Assembly: GCA_900073065.1 (NCBI GenBank)
Contig: FJOG01000005.1
Coordinates: forward strand, 847,422 to 911,421
DNA: 64,000 nt
Source of the DNA: Phialocephala subalpina
Lineage: Eukaryota; Ascomycota; Leotiomycetes; Helotiales; Mollisiaceae
Reading direction: 5' to 3'
The notes beneath the pieces are model-generated. The model did not search any database. It saw only the letters and a list, made by a program, of their open reading frames with translations, and was not told the DNA's origin. Shown here one piece after another: positions 44,266 through 54,554 of the stretch (positions are counted from its first letter, which is position 1; every line of letters starts with the position of its first letter). A program made the position numbers and the translations under genes.

Positions 44266-44595
44266 ATGCACCTCCCAGTCCACACCATCCTAGCCCTTTC
44301 ACTCGCCACATATGCGTCCATGCTTGGTACAACTTCAACCTCGAACCCACAAATCTCTAATCTCACCAACTCGAACTCGACCTCAACTTCAACGGGAAAA
44401 TGGACATTCTTCGACCACACATCCTGTCCAACTGTCTACCAGAAGGATAACTGTTACTGCCCATGCTGTTGCAGAATCTACCAGTGCACTTGCGACAATC
44501 TTGGCGGGGCGGAGAAGAATTCGAGACACACAGGATTCGCGGCTCTTCTTGTGGGCGTTGGAGTTGTGGTTGGGGTATTGCAAGTGCTCCTTTGA
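44266..44595 (+). CDS. Small cysteine-rich secreted, probably GPI-anchored protein
   Basis: I start at ATG 44266 (MHLPVHTILALSLATYASML), which gives a clean signal peptide; the open frame upstream lacks one. The 109-residue product continues with a Ser/Thr/Asn-rich spacer containing several NxS/T sites. It then has an eight-cysteine cluster with spacing C-x8-C-x-C-x-C-C-C-x4-C-x-C, and ends in a hydrophobic tail (TGFAALLVGVGVVVGVLQVLL) preceded by small residues, as in GPI-anchor signals. The spacing differs from the CFEM eight-cysteine pattern. It is probably a cell-surface protein. Family and function are unknown; an effector-like role is only a possibility. Confidence 0.6.
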   Translation: MHLPVHTILALSLATYASMLGTTSTSNPQISNLTNSNSTSTSTGKWTFFDHTSCPTVYQKDNCYCPCCCRIYQCTCDNLGGAEKNSRHTGFAALLVGVGVVVGVLQVLL

Positions 44596-45042
44596 TATCT
44601 TCAGCTTTTTTGGCAAGGGATGGGATGGATGGGATTGATTTGTTGTTTCGTTATTGTAAAACGATGGACTTTGTAAGTAAAAGCACTCGGTCTTCTCTGT
44701 GGTGAATATCGTGATTGTGAATCAAGACGAGGTGTGACGCGCTTTGCACGCTAGGTAAAACTCTTGAATCTTTCAGCATCAATGGCAAGGCGTGTTATCT
44801 TGAAATGTTTAGTTAGAATTGCCAAGACATTGCATTCAAAATACTTCAATGTTTGATGTGGTAATGTGATACGGTTCGAGTGGAGTTGTAGGGGCTTCCT
44901 CAACTGGAAATTTACCGAGGAGATGCCTGAAGCTGGCCTCGCTTGCCCTAGCCCCCTGAGTACCACTGAAATTTAGCGACTGGGGCCTCTGAAGCAGAAA
45001 ACAACACTCACCAACTTAGTACAATGCTCCCCTGACTCAAAC
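44596..45042. other. Intergenic region with weak dispersed repeat
   Basis: 3' flanks of two convergent genes. The part at 44956-45000 resembles 40350-40391. No gene is seen. Confidence 0.45.
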
Positions 45043-46389
45043 CTAATCTGCACCCAACGTGATAGCCGCGTGTAAAACACTGATCCACTGCTGCGTTATT
45101 GGATGCCACTTCTCAGTTGGCCCTCTTTCTACCATATCGTACCGCGAGCCTATAGCTGCTGCCGCAAAATGCGTTGTGGTAGAGCCGAACTTGTATTCCA
45201 TTAGCAGGTGAGAACTGTCCAGCTTGTCTACGCCGAGGGCAGCCAGGAACGTATCGGTAGTAGTCCAAGGAGGTGTCAGCATCATGGCATTCATTAGCCG
45301 GTGCTGCAGAGAAAGGCTGGCATAAGGTGCGACCGATTTAGCCTTGACAACGCTCAGAGCGGTCGCGGGTGCGGCCATGTACCACCACATAACGGATTCT
45401 TCCGTTGCCATGCATGGCAGATCAATGCCGATATCGTACTCATCGAGAAAGATTCGATAGATCTTATCGTATGATGGATCTAGGAGGCGGAAAGGGCATG
45501 CGTGAAAACGAGCGAAACTGTCAAGGGCCGTTTCATTTTCCAGGTTGAGGGAGTTTGGATCAGCTCCGCCTTCGAGGAGGAGTTGACAGAGCTCTGAGTC
45601 TTCGCATTTCGAGGCGACCGCATGGTGAAGTGTACTCTGACAATCTGGTGATACATCGAAGATGGAAGCTTTTCCAAGCTTCAGCAGTTGTCTGACTGAA
45701 TCGACGTCCCCTTTTCGGCACAGCCGGAAGATCTCTGAATCCAAGGGTCGAATGTTATAAGTTAGGAATCTAAAGTTCCATCCATTCGCGGCTTGCGAAG
45801 CCGCAAATTCCCACGTACAATTGACGAATTGCAGGCCGAGCCTGTAGCTTCTGCGCTGCTTATCCGTAGCTGCTGCCTTCGCTCTCTTCCCTAGCATCGG
45901 TCGCTGACGAGTTCCGTCAAGGGGGGCCAGCGCATTGGACAGCGTCTGGCCATGTAGCTGTGTCCAATGCCGCTGGGCTTCGCTTGTGTACAGCTGATAC
46001 CCTAGCAACATTGTGCTCTTTGCCCTCTCCAAATCATTGCAGAGTAAATTTAATTCGGCGTCTTTTAACGTCATTTTGATCCAGCCTAGGATGCAATTTT
46101 TATTCATACTACTCTCGAGTATAGTAGCAATGTCGATGATACGCTCTGTGCCGGTTTGACACATGGTGAGACATCGTTCGACAACGCCCCCGTCAAGTCC
46201 GAGGTGAAGGTGCCGTTGCCTGTTGTCTTCGATGCTCTGGACCGCGATGCTCAGCGTCTCTACGTCGAAAACTATAGCCTCAAGTCTCTTCGGAGCATGG
46301 CAAACATTCTGGCAGAGGCGCCTGAGCTTCATTGCACTGTCCGCTAGATGGATTGCCAGAGAAGCCGGGCCAGCGATGCTGCCTGCCAT
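45043..46389 (-). CDS. Fungal N-terminal-domain protein with ankyrin repeats
   Basis: The first ATG (46389) gives 448 residues. The frame extends upstream through GTG GTA GAA ATA CTC GGC, giving a VEILG sequence that often follows the initiator Met in this family, so the true start may lie in an upstream exon or have been lost. Residues 1-140 are helical, like the N-terminal domain of fungal STAND/NLR-like and related proteins (LASLAIHL-type pattern with ADSAMKLRRL). Residues about 215-290 hold ankyrin-like repeats (EIFRLCRKGDVDSVRQLLKL; STLHHAVAS; LLLEGGADPNSLN). The C-terminal 150 residues are unassigned. No NB-ARC or NACHT domain is present, so this is not a complete STAND receptor. Protein-protein interaction is the likely role. 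Confidence 0.65.
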   Translation of the reverse strand: MAGSIAGPASLAIHLADSAMKLRRLCQNVCHAPKRLEAIVFDVETLSIAVQSIEDNRQRHLHLGLDGGVVERCLTMCQTGTERIIDIATILESSMNKNCILGWIKMTLKDAELNLLCNDLERAKSTMLLGYQLYTSEAQRHWTQLHGQTLSNALAPLDGTRQRPMLGKRAKAAATDKQRRSYRLGLQFVNCTWEFAASQAANGWNFRFLTYNIRPLDSEIFRLCRKGDVDSVRQLLKLGKASIFDVSPDCQSTLHHAVASKCEDSELCQLLLEGGADPNSLNLENETALDSFARFHACPFRLLDPSYDKIYRIFLDEYDIGIDLPCMATEESVMWWYMAAPATALSVVKAKSVAPYASLSLQHRLMNAMMLTPPWTTTDTFLAALGVDKLDSSHLLMEYKFGSTTTHFAAAAIGSRYDMVERGPTEKWHPITQQWISVLHAAITLGAD

Positions 46390-46407
46390 GCCGAGTATTT
46401 CTACCAC

Positions 46408-46945
46408 TACTGAAAGTGTTGCAATTCACGAAGAGGGGCTTACATAGTTAGACAAGAGACAAGCCTTTCCTGTCTTCTTATCCTACATCAGCGCAGCCGC
46501 GATAGCAGGCAGCCAACTTGGTCCAACATGATTTTGCCGTCCGAGGTAAAGGCTACAGCACATGAAAGCAATCCTTCATGAGGAGAAAGAAAAGTCAAAA
46601 CAATGAGGCAAAAACAGGGCTGAAGAGCAAGGCAAATTTCAGGCAAGCGCGAGGCCATGTATTAATATGTGTAATTCAAAAAACTAGAAAATACTACCCC
46701 ACTTTGCTCCAGATCAAGACGGTCACGAATAGTAAGACTCAGCGCGTGGGGTGAGTGGAGGGCCCGGGAGTAGAGAGAGAGAGAAGAGGGAGCGAAAGAG
46801 CAAAGATATCAGGAATAATAATGCGGCGTCGGAGAGTCCCTCTGGGACAGAAAGACGTGAGCAAGGGCTGAATGGCTCGAGACCAAAAACCCGCTCCCTA
46901 CCCGAGCGTGTTTCGCTCACCGAGTAGGCTACAGCCCTAGCACCT
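46408..46945. other. Intergenic region
   Basis: Upstream of the ankyrin gene. It is G/A-rich around 46740-46800. No supported gene. Confidence 0.4.
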
Positions 46946-47445
46946 GTAGAGAGACAATAGGGCACGATCTCAAATTCTATCTCTACAAACCTACCAATAC
47001 GACGTAAGATAGATAGTGTAGTCGCACCCCGCAAAGATCAGAGCTTGGCTGTTGGCTCTGTACGTCCCATTTTGCAGTTTTTCGGGTCTGAGATCGGCAA
47101 ACGGCGCATTGCTGGAGAAAAAGGACTAGCGGGTAATTTATTGGATCTTGCTCCAGATGTTTTGCCATTGCGTGCGAGTGATAATAGGTGTGGAAGTAGA
47201 GAGACAATAGGGCACGATCTCAAATTCTATCTCTACAAACCTACCAATACGACGTAAGATAGATAGTGTAGTCGCACCCCGCAAAGATCAGAGCTTGGCT
47301 GTTGGCTCTGTACGTCCCATTTTGCAGTTTTTCGGGTCTGAGATCGGCAAACGGCGCATTGCTGGAGAAAAAGGACTAGCGGGTAATTTATTGGATCTTG
47401 CTCCAGATGTTTTGCCATTGCGTGCGAGTGATAATAGGTGTGGAA
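46946..47445. repeat. Exact tandem duplication, two copies of 250 bp
   Basis: Copy 1 (46946-47195) and copy 2 (47196-47445) read identically at every base I compared, in direct orientation with no spacer. Both begin GTAGAGAGACAATAGGGCAC and end GATAATAGGTGTGGAA. On the minus strand each copy encodes the same short frame (AKHLEQDPINYPLVLFLQQ...), but 250 is not a multiple of three, so it does not read through. Perfect identity implies a recent duplication or an assembly artefact. Confidence 0.9.
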
Positions 47446-47754
47446 AAAATCATTTTGGATTCCAGGCCTCGATGGCTGAATTTCAGTGATCAAAATAGCA
47501 GAGTGAAAACAATTAGAGCATAGTTATGCATTTTTATTCCCTCTTGGGAAAGACTCCATTCAAATTTGCACTGGAGATCTAGGAGTGTGCTTACGGGTTG
47601 GGACCATGTGCTGATCAAACATGGTATGTCATGTCTGCTCGCCGCGCTAAGATATCCCACTCTGATATCTCCTTATTCTCACACGTTTGCTTCCTCTCCT
47701 GCTTCTTATACCACTCACTCCAATCGTTAGTACTACGGTACGCACCAAACAACC

Positions 47755-49108
47755 GTGCCAAGGCCCAACAACCGCAAACCTGCACTCGAAAGCAAAGTAA
47801 CGCTGAAAGCAGCGCCATCAACTGCACCAGTCGAAGATCAATATATGACACGAATATGGGCAGAAGTAGAGAACTCCCCCACAGTTTCCACAATATTCAG
47901 GCCTTGTGACAAACTGAGCTTATCTTTCACAAGCAGGACGAACAACAGGACGAACAACAGGACGAACAGCAGGACACAAAGAAGCCACTTAAAGAAAGGG
48001 ACCCGGCTGCAATCCGACAGCGTCCACTCCGCTGCATAGACGACGGTTTTCCAGAGGGAACAGGCTCCAAAGCCAAAGCAGTGGAGTGGCAGACCGCATT
48101 GAGCCTCTGGTTGGAGCATTTGAATTCTGACGATCAAATTGATGACCCGGTACTGGCACACATGCTTCTAGGGGAATATGAGCCAAGACTGTTTTGTCTT
48201 GGGAGCATTTAGCCAGCTATGACAATTATACAGTCTCTCGGTTGGAAAAAGCGTGTAAAGATGCAGGCTTCTATCTCTGCCTTGCGCATGTAGACAGATG
48301 GACTAATGGCCGAGGCGATCAGAAAGATAGATATGAGAAAGGGGCAAGACTATACGGGTTTGTTGATTGGGATGGATCGAGGCCTTTTGAGGGCTTCACA
48401 CTCCTATCCTCTTCGGATAGAAGTAACCAGTTTCTCAGTGCAGACACAAATGTCTGGGATGAGCCTGATGATGAAGAGTGGGGAAATCCTCATGATCTGA
48501 CCGACGATGACTATATCTCTTGTAGGTGGAAGAGAGCCGTAAGTTAAAACCCCATCTACACGCAAATTTACCTCATTAATGCGAACGCAAAATAGGTCGT
48601 CCTCTTTATGCCTTGGAGTCAACGCATGTCTTTCTTCCTGGATAATATACTTGTCGAAAAGAGTACCCGCAAGGCCATGATGGCTATTATCGAGCGAACG
48701 ATAGACCAACTCTTCGAGCAGGCCACAAGCGGGTAAATCTCGGCCGACACACGCGAGGACCTCATGCAAATCTGCAAATTATTTGCAAGTACACGAGGGG
48801 AAAATATCCGTCAAGTCTCACTTCTCGCCTCAAGACTGCCGCCGCGAATCTCGATGATAAGCCTTTGCTGGAGGCTCTTAGCGAAAATCACTACCTCTTT
48901 GCCGACGAGGACCATACTGCAGCTTTGGCGGCTAATCTCAGGAAGGTCGATGACGGGGCCTTGAATTCAGGTAACGATGACACAACCTCCCCGCCGCCTT
49001 CCAAACAAAGCCCTACCTTACAGCGATGATGATAAGACCGTCTCTTCTTCGGTACACTATCAGGAACCAAAGCCGAAGCGTTGTCGAAGCGAGGAGGATG
49101 CTTCATGA
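47755..49108 (+). pseudogene. Degenerate gene, possibly a 2OG-Fe(II) oxygenase-like fungal protein
   Basis: Several protein-like blocks occur in successive frames. MPRPNNRKPALESKVTLKAA begins at an ATG. A QQDE repeat is followed by PLKERDPAAIRQRPLR and AKAVEWQTALSLWLEHLN. Next comes SWEHLASYDNYTVSRLEKA with GFYLCLAHVDR in another frame (shift near 48197). After a proper intron (48541-48597, GTAAGT to ATAG) there is VVLFMPWSQRMSFFLDNIL. Later LDDKPLLEALSENHYLF lies beyond a stop. The VVLFMPW and GFYLCLAHV blocks recall the C-terminal region of large fungal 2OG-Fe(II) oxygenase-like proteins. That assignment is tentative. At least two frameshifts or stops argue for a pseudogene. Confidence 0.4.
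47934..47976. repeat. 12-bp microsatellite (QQDE-coding)
   Basis: CAGGACGAACAA is repeated about three and a half times with one change. In one frame it encodes QDEQ repeats that continue into the degenerate gene; in the next frame it gives RTNN repeats. Confidence 0.8.
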
Positions 49109-49410
49109 AATGAATCTTTGAGTCTTGTGTATGACCTACCATGTATAAAGTATATGTCTCTGCACAAAATATTCAACTTTCACTGAAGTCGTTGAATGGT
49201 TTCGGCCAAAGCCTGAAAAGAATCAGCGATTTCATTCTCCCAGCCTTGCCGGGACTTTCACTCGCGATCCACTTTGTCTCGACGAGAACGACAGTTGGCT
49301 GTGATCATGACACTTTACCCGACGCAGCATCACAGCCCAGGCCAGCCCAACCTAGAGCAAAGTCCATGCAAGGCTAGGACATTGAAAGCGCTCATTAAGC
49401 TCTATTCTTT
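49109..49410. other. Intergenic region
   Basis: 3' flanks of the degenerate gene and the convergent dehydrogenase gene. No gene. Confidence 0.5.
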
Positions 49411-50499
49411 TTACTCCTCGGCTACTTGGATCACAACCTTTCCCCACATCTTGCCCGTCGCCGCATGATCAAAAGCCTCTCTCGCTTCCTCAAATCGCCA
49501 TACCTTCGAATCCACCACTGGCCGAATCCCGTTGACCTCAATCGCCCTATTCATCTCTTCAAACTGCTCCCGACTACCCGTAAAAATACGTCTCAGCTCC
49601 GCCGGCGTAACCCTCATATCGAAAATCGCTGATCCACCTCCTCCAAGCCCTCCAATAACGGCTATCTGGCCATTGAACGCAACCGCTTTACTTGTCTGAT
49701 TACCAGAGCCAGAAACTTCAATAATGAAATCTGCGCCTGGTCCGCCAGTTGCGGCCTTCACTTGGGATCCCCAATCTTCGTCGCGATAGCTCAGCACGGT
49801 TGAAGCACCGAGTGCTTTCAGCTTCTCTTCGCGCTCACCACCAAGATCCCTTGTGGTCGCAATCACCGCTGCACCTACGGCGCGCGCAAACTGGATTGCA
49901 AAGAGACTGACGCCTCCGCTTCCTTGGACAAGGACCACATCACCTGGCTTGCAGCTCCTGCTTCCGCAAAACAAGGCATTCCATGCCGTCAATGCAGCAC
50001 AAGGTAGAGTGCTAGCTTCAGCAAAGCTCAGACTTGAGGGCAACGCAACGAGTTCATCCTCATGTAGTACGATGTATTGACGGAGCACACCATCCTCCTT
50101 TGCACCTAGTTGGGAGGCTTGTGAGATCGCGGTGAGGCGACCTGATAGCCACTTTCGGTGAAAGGTTGTCGCACATCGAGAGCCGACCTGGAAACGTTTG
50201 ACATATGTGCCGGTAGCTATGATTGTGCCGGCACAATCGCTCATTGGCACAACGGGTAAAGATGGCTCTGATATGTATTTATTCTAAGCAGTTGTCAGCG
50301 ATCTCGAGCCGTGGAAGACCATGAGCATTCTTACATTAGTTATTTGGTTGTCTCTAGAGTTGAGAGACGCTGCGTAGACTTTCAAGACAACATCATTCGG
50401 GCCCATTGCAGGTAGTGGAACATTCTGCTGCAGCTTTAGACCCGAACTTCCAGCGAAAGACTCGAGGACCCATTGAGACGATGTTGATGGGTAGGACAT
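49411..50499 (-). CDS. Zinc-independent alcohol dehydrogenase/quinone reductase (MDR family), two exons
   Basis: Exons are 50499-50335 and 50283-49411, with a 51-nt phase-0 intron (GTAAGA donor, TTAG acceptor). The product is 345 residues. An N-terminal GroES-like fold (PNDVVLKVYAASLNSRD) is followed by SDCAGTIIATG. The NAD(P)H-binding Rossmann motif VLVQGSGGVSLFAIQFARA lies near 173-190, with later GGLGGGG and FEEAREAFDH blocks. The usual catalytic and structural zinc cysteine clusters are not seen, so this is closer to the quinone oxidoreductase/enoyl reductase branch of the medium-chain dehydrogenases. It would act in the cytosol on an unknown carbonyl or quinone substrate. No secondary-metabolism partners adjoin it. 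Confidence 0.88.
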
Positions 50500-52617
50500 G
50501 GTGAAGGCTGAATTCTGGAAGATGGACTATACAGACTTATCGTGAATGAAAGAAATTGTGCTGACTTCTAGGTCTCGTTTTGTAGTCCGACTCCGTCGGA
50601 GAGATCGACCCGTTGCCGTTCCTCCACGTGCCAATTGTTCCTGACCGTCCAACTGTATTTCAAAGCAAAAGGAACGATTCCGGATGTAACGGGAGATCTA
50701 ATTCTGGATCGATGCATTTTTATTGAAGCCGAATGGGGTAGAAATTATGGGAGCTGATTTACGTATGGTAGGTTGGAGGAAGATTCCTGGATAGAAGTCC
50801 ACAGCGAGCTCTGCGAGCTAGTCTACAACAGGCTAGATCTTGACAGCGTCTGAGCAAGGTAGGAGCAATTTCTTGGCATCGACCTCACGACAGAGTCACA
50901 CCTGCATCCGAGGGAAGAACCAGCTGGATTCTGACCATATGAAACCCATATCGAGAAAGTATCCGATGAAATGAAAGGAGAATGGACGATCAGTCCTTTT
51001 AAGAATCCTCCTCGCTGTATTCGCAACTTCCCCCAGAAAACTAGAATAAGTTAGATTTAGGAGGGGAGCTGCATATTCGCAAGCCTCGGTTGAATCTGTT
51101 GACAATATGATTAAATATTACGAAAACTCCTTCCGCACTTATCTCGTTACTCACTTGAGAGCAATTGTGATTCAGAACTACATTTGGAAAGCTATAAGTA
51201 AATTTTCTTTTCTTCTGTTATTCCTTTCTCTTGCTCTATTATCGACAAGAAAAAGCCGACTATCAAGCGTCTCTGTTAGCACAGCGAACAAACAAGCGAA
51301 ACTCAAATCAAATATATTTGCGAGCAACTGTCTTTATTGACCGACCACTCATTACCAGAAACAAAACAGCTCTGGAGGAACCAAGCCCCTTGCTGGCGAT
51401 ACCCTTTTATTCGAGTTTTGAGAAATGGATTATGGGGAATACTCAGACATTGTGTACGATGCTAGGCCAAGATCCCCAACTCCACCCAAAAAAATAAAAG
51501 AGGGTATTTAGTATCGAAGAAGAATAAAGTCTCTGAAGACTTGCCAACAAGAGCGACATTCCTTGATACATAGGAAAGGACCAGCGGGAATACGATGAAG
51601 TGAGAGAGAATCTGAACATTGACCACCGCACATTCCCGGGTTCAATATCTAACCCTCCTTCATAACACAAGATGTCATTGGCGAATGAGGGATGACCACC
51701 AATACTACAAAAGACAAGGACCACTACCCGCAAATGCGAATGGACGATCGAGATTGGAAATACCAGGACTGCCAGATCGCACTGGAGGTTACTTGCCATA
51801 TATCCCGGATCCAAATATTGGAAAGTAATGGCAGAAATACGAGAACGGCCTTTTTACATGGCTCAAATTTACGCTGAAATATGGGTATGATAAGATTATA
51901 AGTGAGATGAATAGAATTTCTGCCGAATGTAATTGGCCCTTGAGGTACGTCCAGGGTTCCTATACTTATACCCTGGTCCAGGGTCATGGCCGGGATCTCA
52001 GAATTGAGGAATCCCGGGCTGGTCCCTCTGGCAGTCGTCAGACAGGAACTAGTTACAATTATGATAGCTGTTTCGGTGGTGTGTATATACAAAGGCAAGG
52101 GACTATTGTTAAGGGTAAAAGCGCAGCATTTGTACGTCTATATTTTACATGATTCGAATTGTATATAAGCATGAATTATAAGAAAACATCGCGATATTCA
52201 ATGAGGTTCGTCAAACTATATCACACTGTCAGACATGGTAAGCGTTGGCACTAGCTACCAGACACATTGACGCGGCATTGTCAGAGCAAGGACTTCAAGA
52301 GCTCCATTCCGGATTTCACGAGGGCTCATAAGATCTGTTCTCGTATGAAGATACACTATATGGCACTTGCCATTTCATTGTCACTGTAGCTTGTTAGGGA
52401 TGAGACAGCAACTGAGAGGTAAAGGAAAATCACGCAATCCAATTCCATTGTCGACCCCTCGACGTATCTAGTCATTGTATATAAGCCAAAGCCAACGCGA
52501 CCCATTCATAAGAATCATGAGTCATGTCCAAATGGACTGGTATCTTTCCAATTTCGCCGGTCGCTGTACCCATTCGAAATGCATCCTTTTATCGTTGCCA
52601 TGAAAACTCGCAGGTGA
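50500..52617. other. Long intergenic region, no supported gene
   Basis: Two kilobases with only short ORFs below 125 codons. It is AT-rich around 51100-51320. The plus and minus ORFs at 51443-52098 overlap each other and show no motifs. Nothing further is identified. Confidence 0.5.
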
Positions 52618-53956
52618 TCAGACATGCTTCCCATACCACACCACATTCCAAACTCTTGCGAGGATATTGGCAAGAAGGCCAAATGTGGCCAGTACAAGGA
52701 AGATGTTTCCGACTTCCCACCAGTGTGCTAGCTGGACCTGTGTCTCAATGTACTCCTCGTCACCTGATTCCTTATTTACCCCGTTTGTTGCCGCTTTGGT
52801 TGGCGGGAGACGTCCTGTTCTCAGGTATTGCTCGATATATGCATCTTTCTCGTACCACCGCTCTCGTAACCACAAATCAAATTTATCGTGATCATCGAGG
52901 GGTATATCAGCAACTGCAAATCGTCGCCAATACATGCTGACGGATGGTGGAGGCCGTCCTTGGAGATACATGGATCTTAAGGTGAATAGGTCTTGGCCAA
53001 ATTCCCCTCGTCTAGAATAGTCAGCATGAATCTGCTACTTGGAAGGGGATGACATACGGTACGCCCTCGTACGCCAGAGTACAGTCGTAGACATAGTCTA
53101 CAGTGCCTTGCAATTCGCTCAAGCAGAAAAACATCCCAGTACTCCTAGGTAAAAGCACATGCTCCATGTCCTTGATTCCCACTTTCTCTGCCCATTGTGA
53201 ACTCTTCTTTCGGCCATTATCGCTGGCGTTTGTTCCCTCAGGAAACAACAGTAGCCACATAGGGTCAAGTCCAGAGGTTCCTGACATAGGCCCAGTATGT
53301 ACCTCCTTCAGCTGTTTTAATCGATGCGCCATCCGTGGCTGGTCTGTGGCCATCTTCCTCGACATGAATATGAATCCGTAGAACCTCATACCCCAGCCAA
53401 TTATAGGAATATGCTTCAAGGACTCCTTGAGAATGATGTAGATGTGCCCATGCGTTTGAGGTCGGTTGGTGTATGCAATCCACCACAAGTACAACCAGTC
53501 GGTGTACAGCTGATGGTTTGCAATCATGACCATCCGCTCTGGGAAACTGCATTCAAGTGTGCCATCTTGCGTTTTCCGCAGCTCTCCCGCCACCGACGAG
53601 TCCCAGCTGACTCTTATCACCGTAGGAGCCCACCATTGCGTCAAAGTCGTAACGAAGATGCCGAACGATTGTTTCGTGAGGGCCATATAAGCATAATAGA
53701 GGTCCCGGTTGATCCAGTATAGAGGGACGCCGATGAACTGGGTTACTACGATGCTGTTTCTGTCAGCAGAGCTTCGACCAGCTCAGGACTAAACTTACGT
53801 AGCACATGACGAGAAGAAGTATACTACGACTAGCAACAGGCGCAAAATCTGTACTGCTCCTCCATGCTTGATCTCTCCTCCTGGGTGTCCAACCTCCGCC
53901 GTAGTCTCGGGCTTCTGCGCCTGGGTGGTTTGTCTTTGTCTGAGCTCGTTCGCCAT
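52618..53956 (-). CDS. Lysophospholipid acyltransferase (LPLAT/AGPAT family), three exons
   Basis: Exons are 53956-53799, 53753-53058 and 53011-52618, with introns of 45-46 nt (GTAAGT and GTATGT donors). Both introns are phase 2 and the frame closes, giving 415 residues. An N-terminal hydrophilic stretch leads into a membrane segment (RLLLVVVYFFSSCA). The catalytic NHQLYTD (NHx4D, about 132-138) and PEGT (about 224-227) motifs are intact, with a KESLKHIPIIGWGMRF block between them. A C-terminal helix (WWEVGNIFLVLATFGLLANI) anchors the end. The layout resembles the lysocardiolipin/lysophosphatidylinositol acyltransferases (yeast Cst26, mammalian LCLAT1), which remodel phospholipid acyl chains at the ER. 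The exact substrate is inferred. Confidence 0.9.
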
Positions 53957-54554
53957 GACGTATGGTTTTCCGTGGGAAGGGGGAAACTTGGTCTGTTGTA
54001 GTGGACCGCGATGTTTGCAGATGTCTTAAATTCTCGAGTCCTCAAAGTAAGGTAGTCTGTCGTGTGCCTGCCGATGATTCCGCGCTTCCTGCAACGCTCT
54101 CGTGATCGATGACCAAGTGGGACTTTATACTGCCAGCACTATAGCAAATCCACTATAGAGTAGCATTTCTGTCAACTTCTCGAGGTCATTTCCTCCGATA
54201 TATGTGGGAGTTTGCAGGTCGGCTGTGGAATGCTTGTGCTTGTGGGATGAAAGCCGGAGTAACTGCCCCAGTGAGTACCTACGTCAGGCATTCCTGCCCT
54301 GTAAGCAAGGCTGCTTCACACGAATACGGTGGAGCTAGGGTTATCGCAGCCTTGCTATCGTCCCGTCGCGTGGACCGACAATGAGCTTGATTCAACATCA
54401 TGAAAATGCGATGAAAATGAATCTCGAAGTTCTTTGTTACATGTATCACGACGGAAAACATCTATGATGACGCGCCGAGAGTCTTGTCCAGCTTCCTCTT
54501 CCGGCTAAATACGGACATGTTACTTCTTGTGTACCAACAACACCACCAATTACG
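53957..54554. other. Shared promoter region
   Basis: Lies between the divergently transcribed acyltransferase and NAD kinase genes (about 600 bp). Only short chance ORFs are seen. No TATA box is obvious. Confidence 0.5.

Noticed and set aside
47233..47493. Minus-strand ORF in the 250-bp duplication as a gene
   Set aside because: It is the same short frame repeated, with no motif and no splice continuation.
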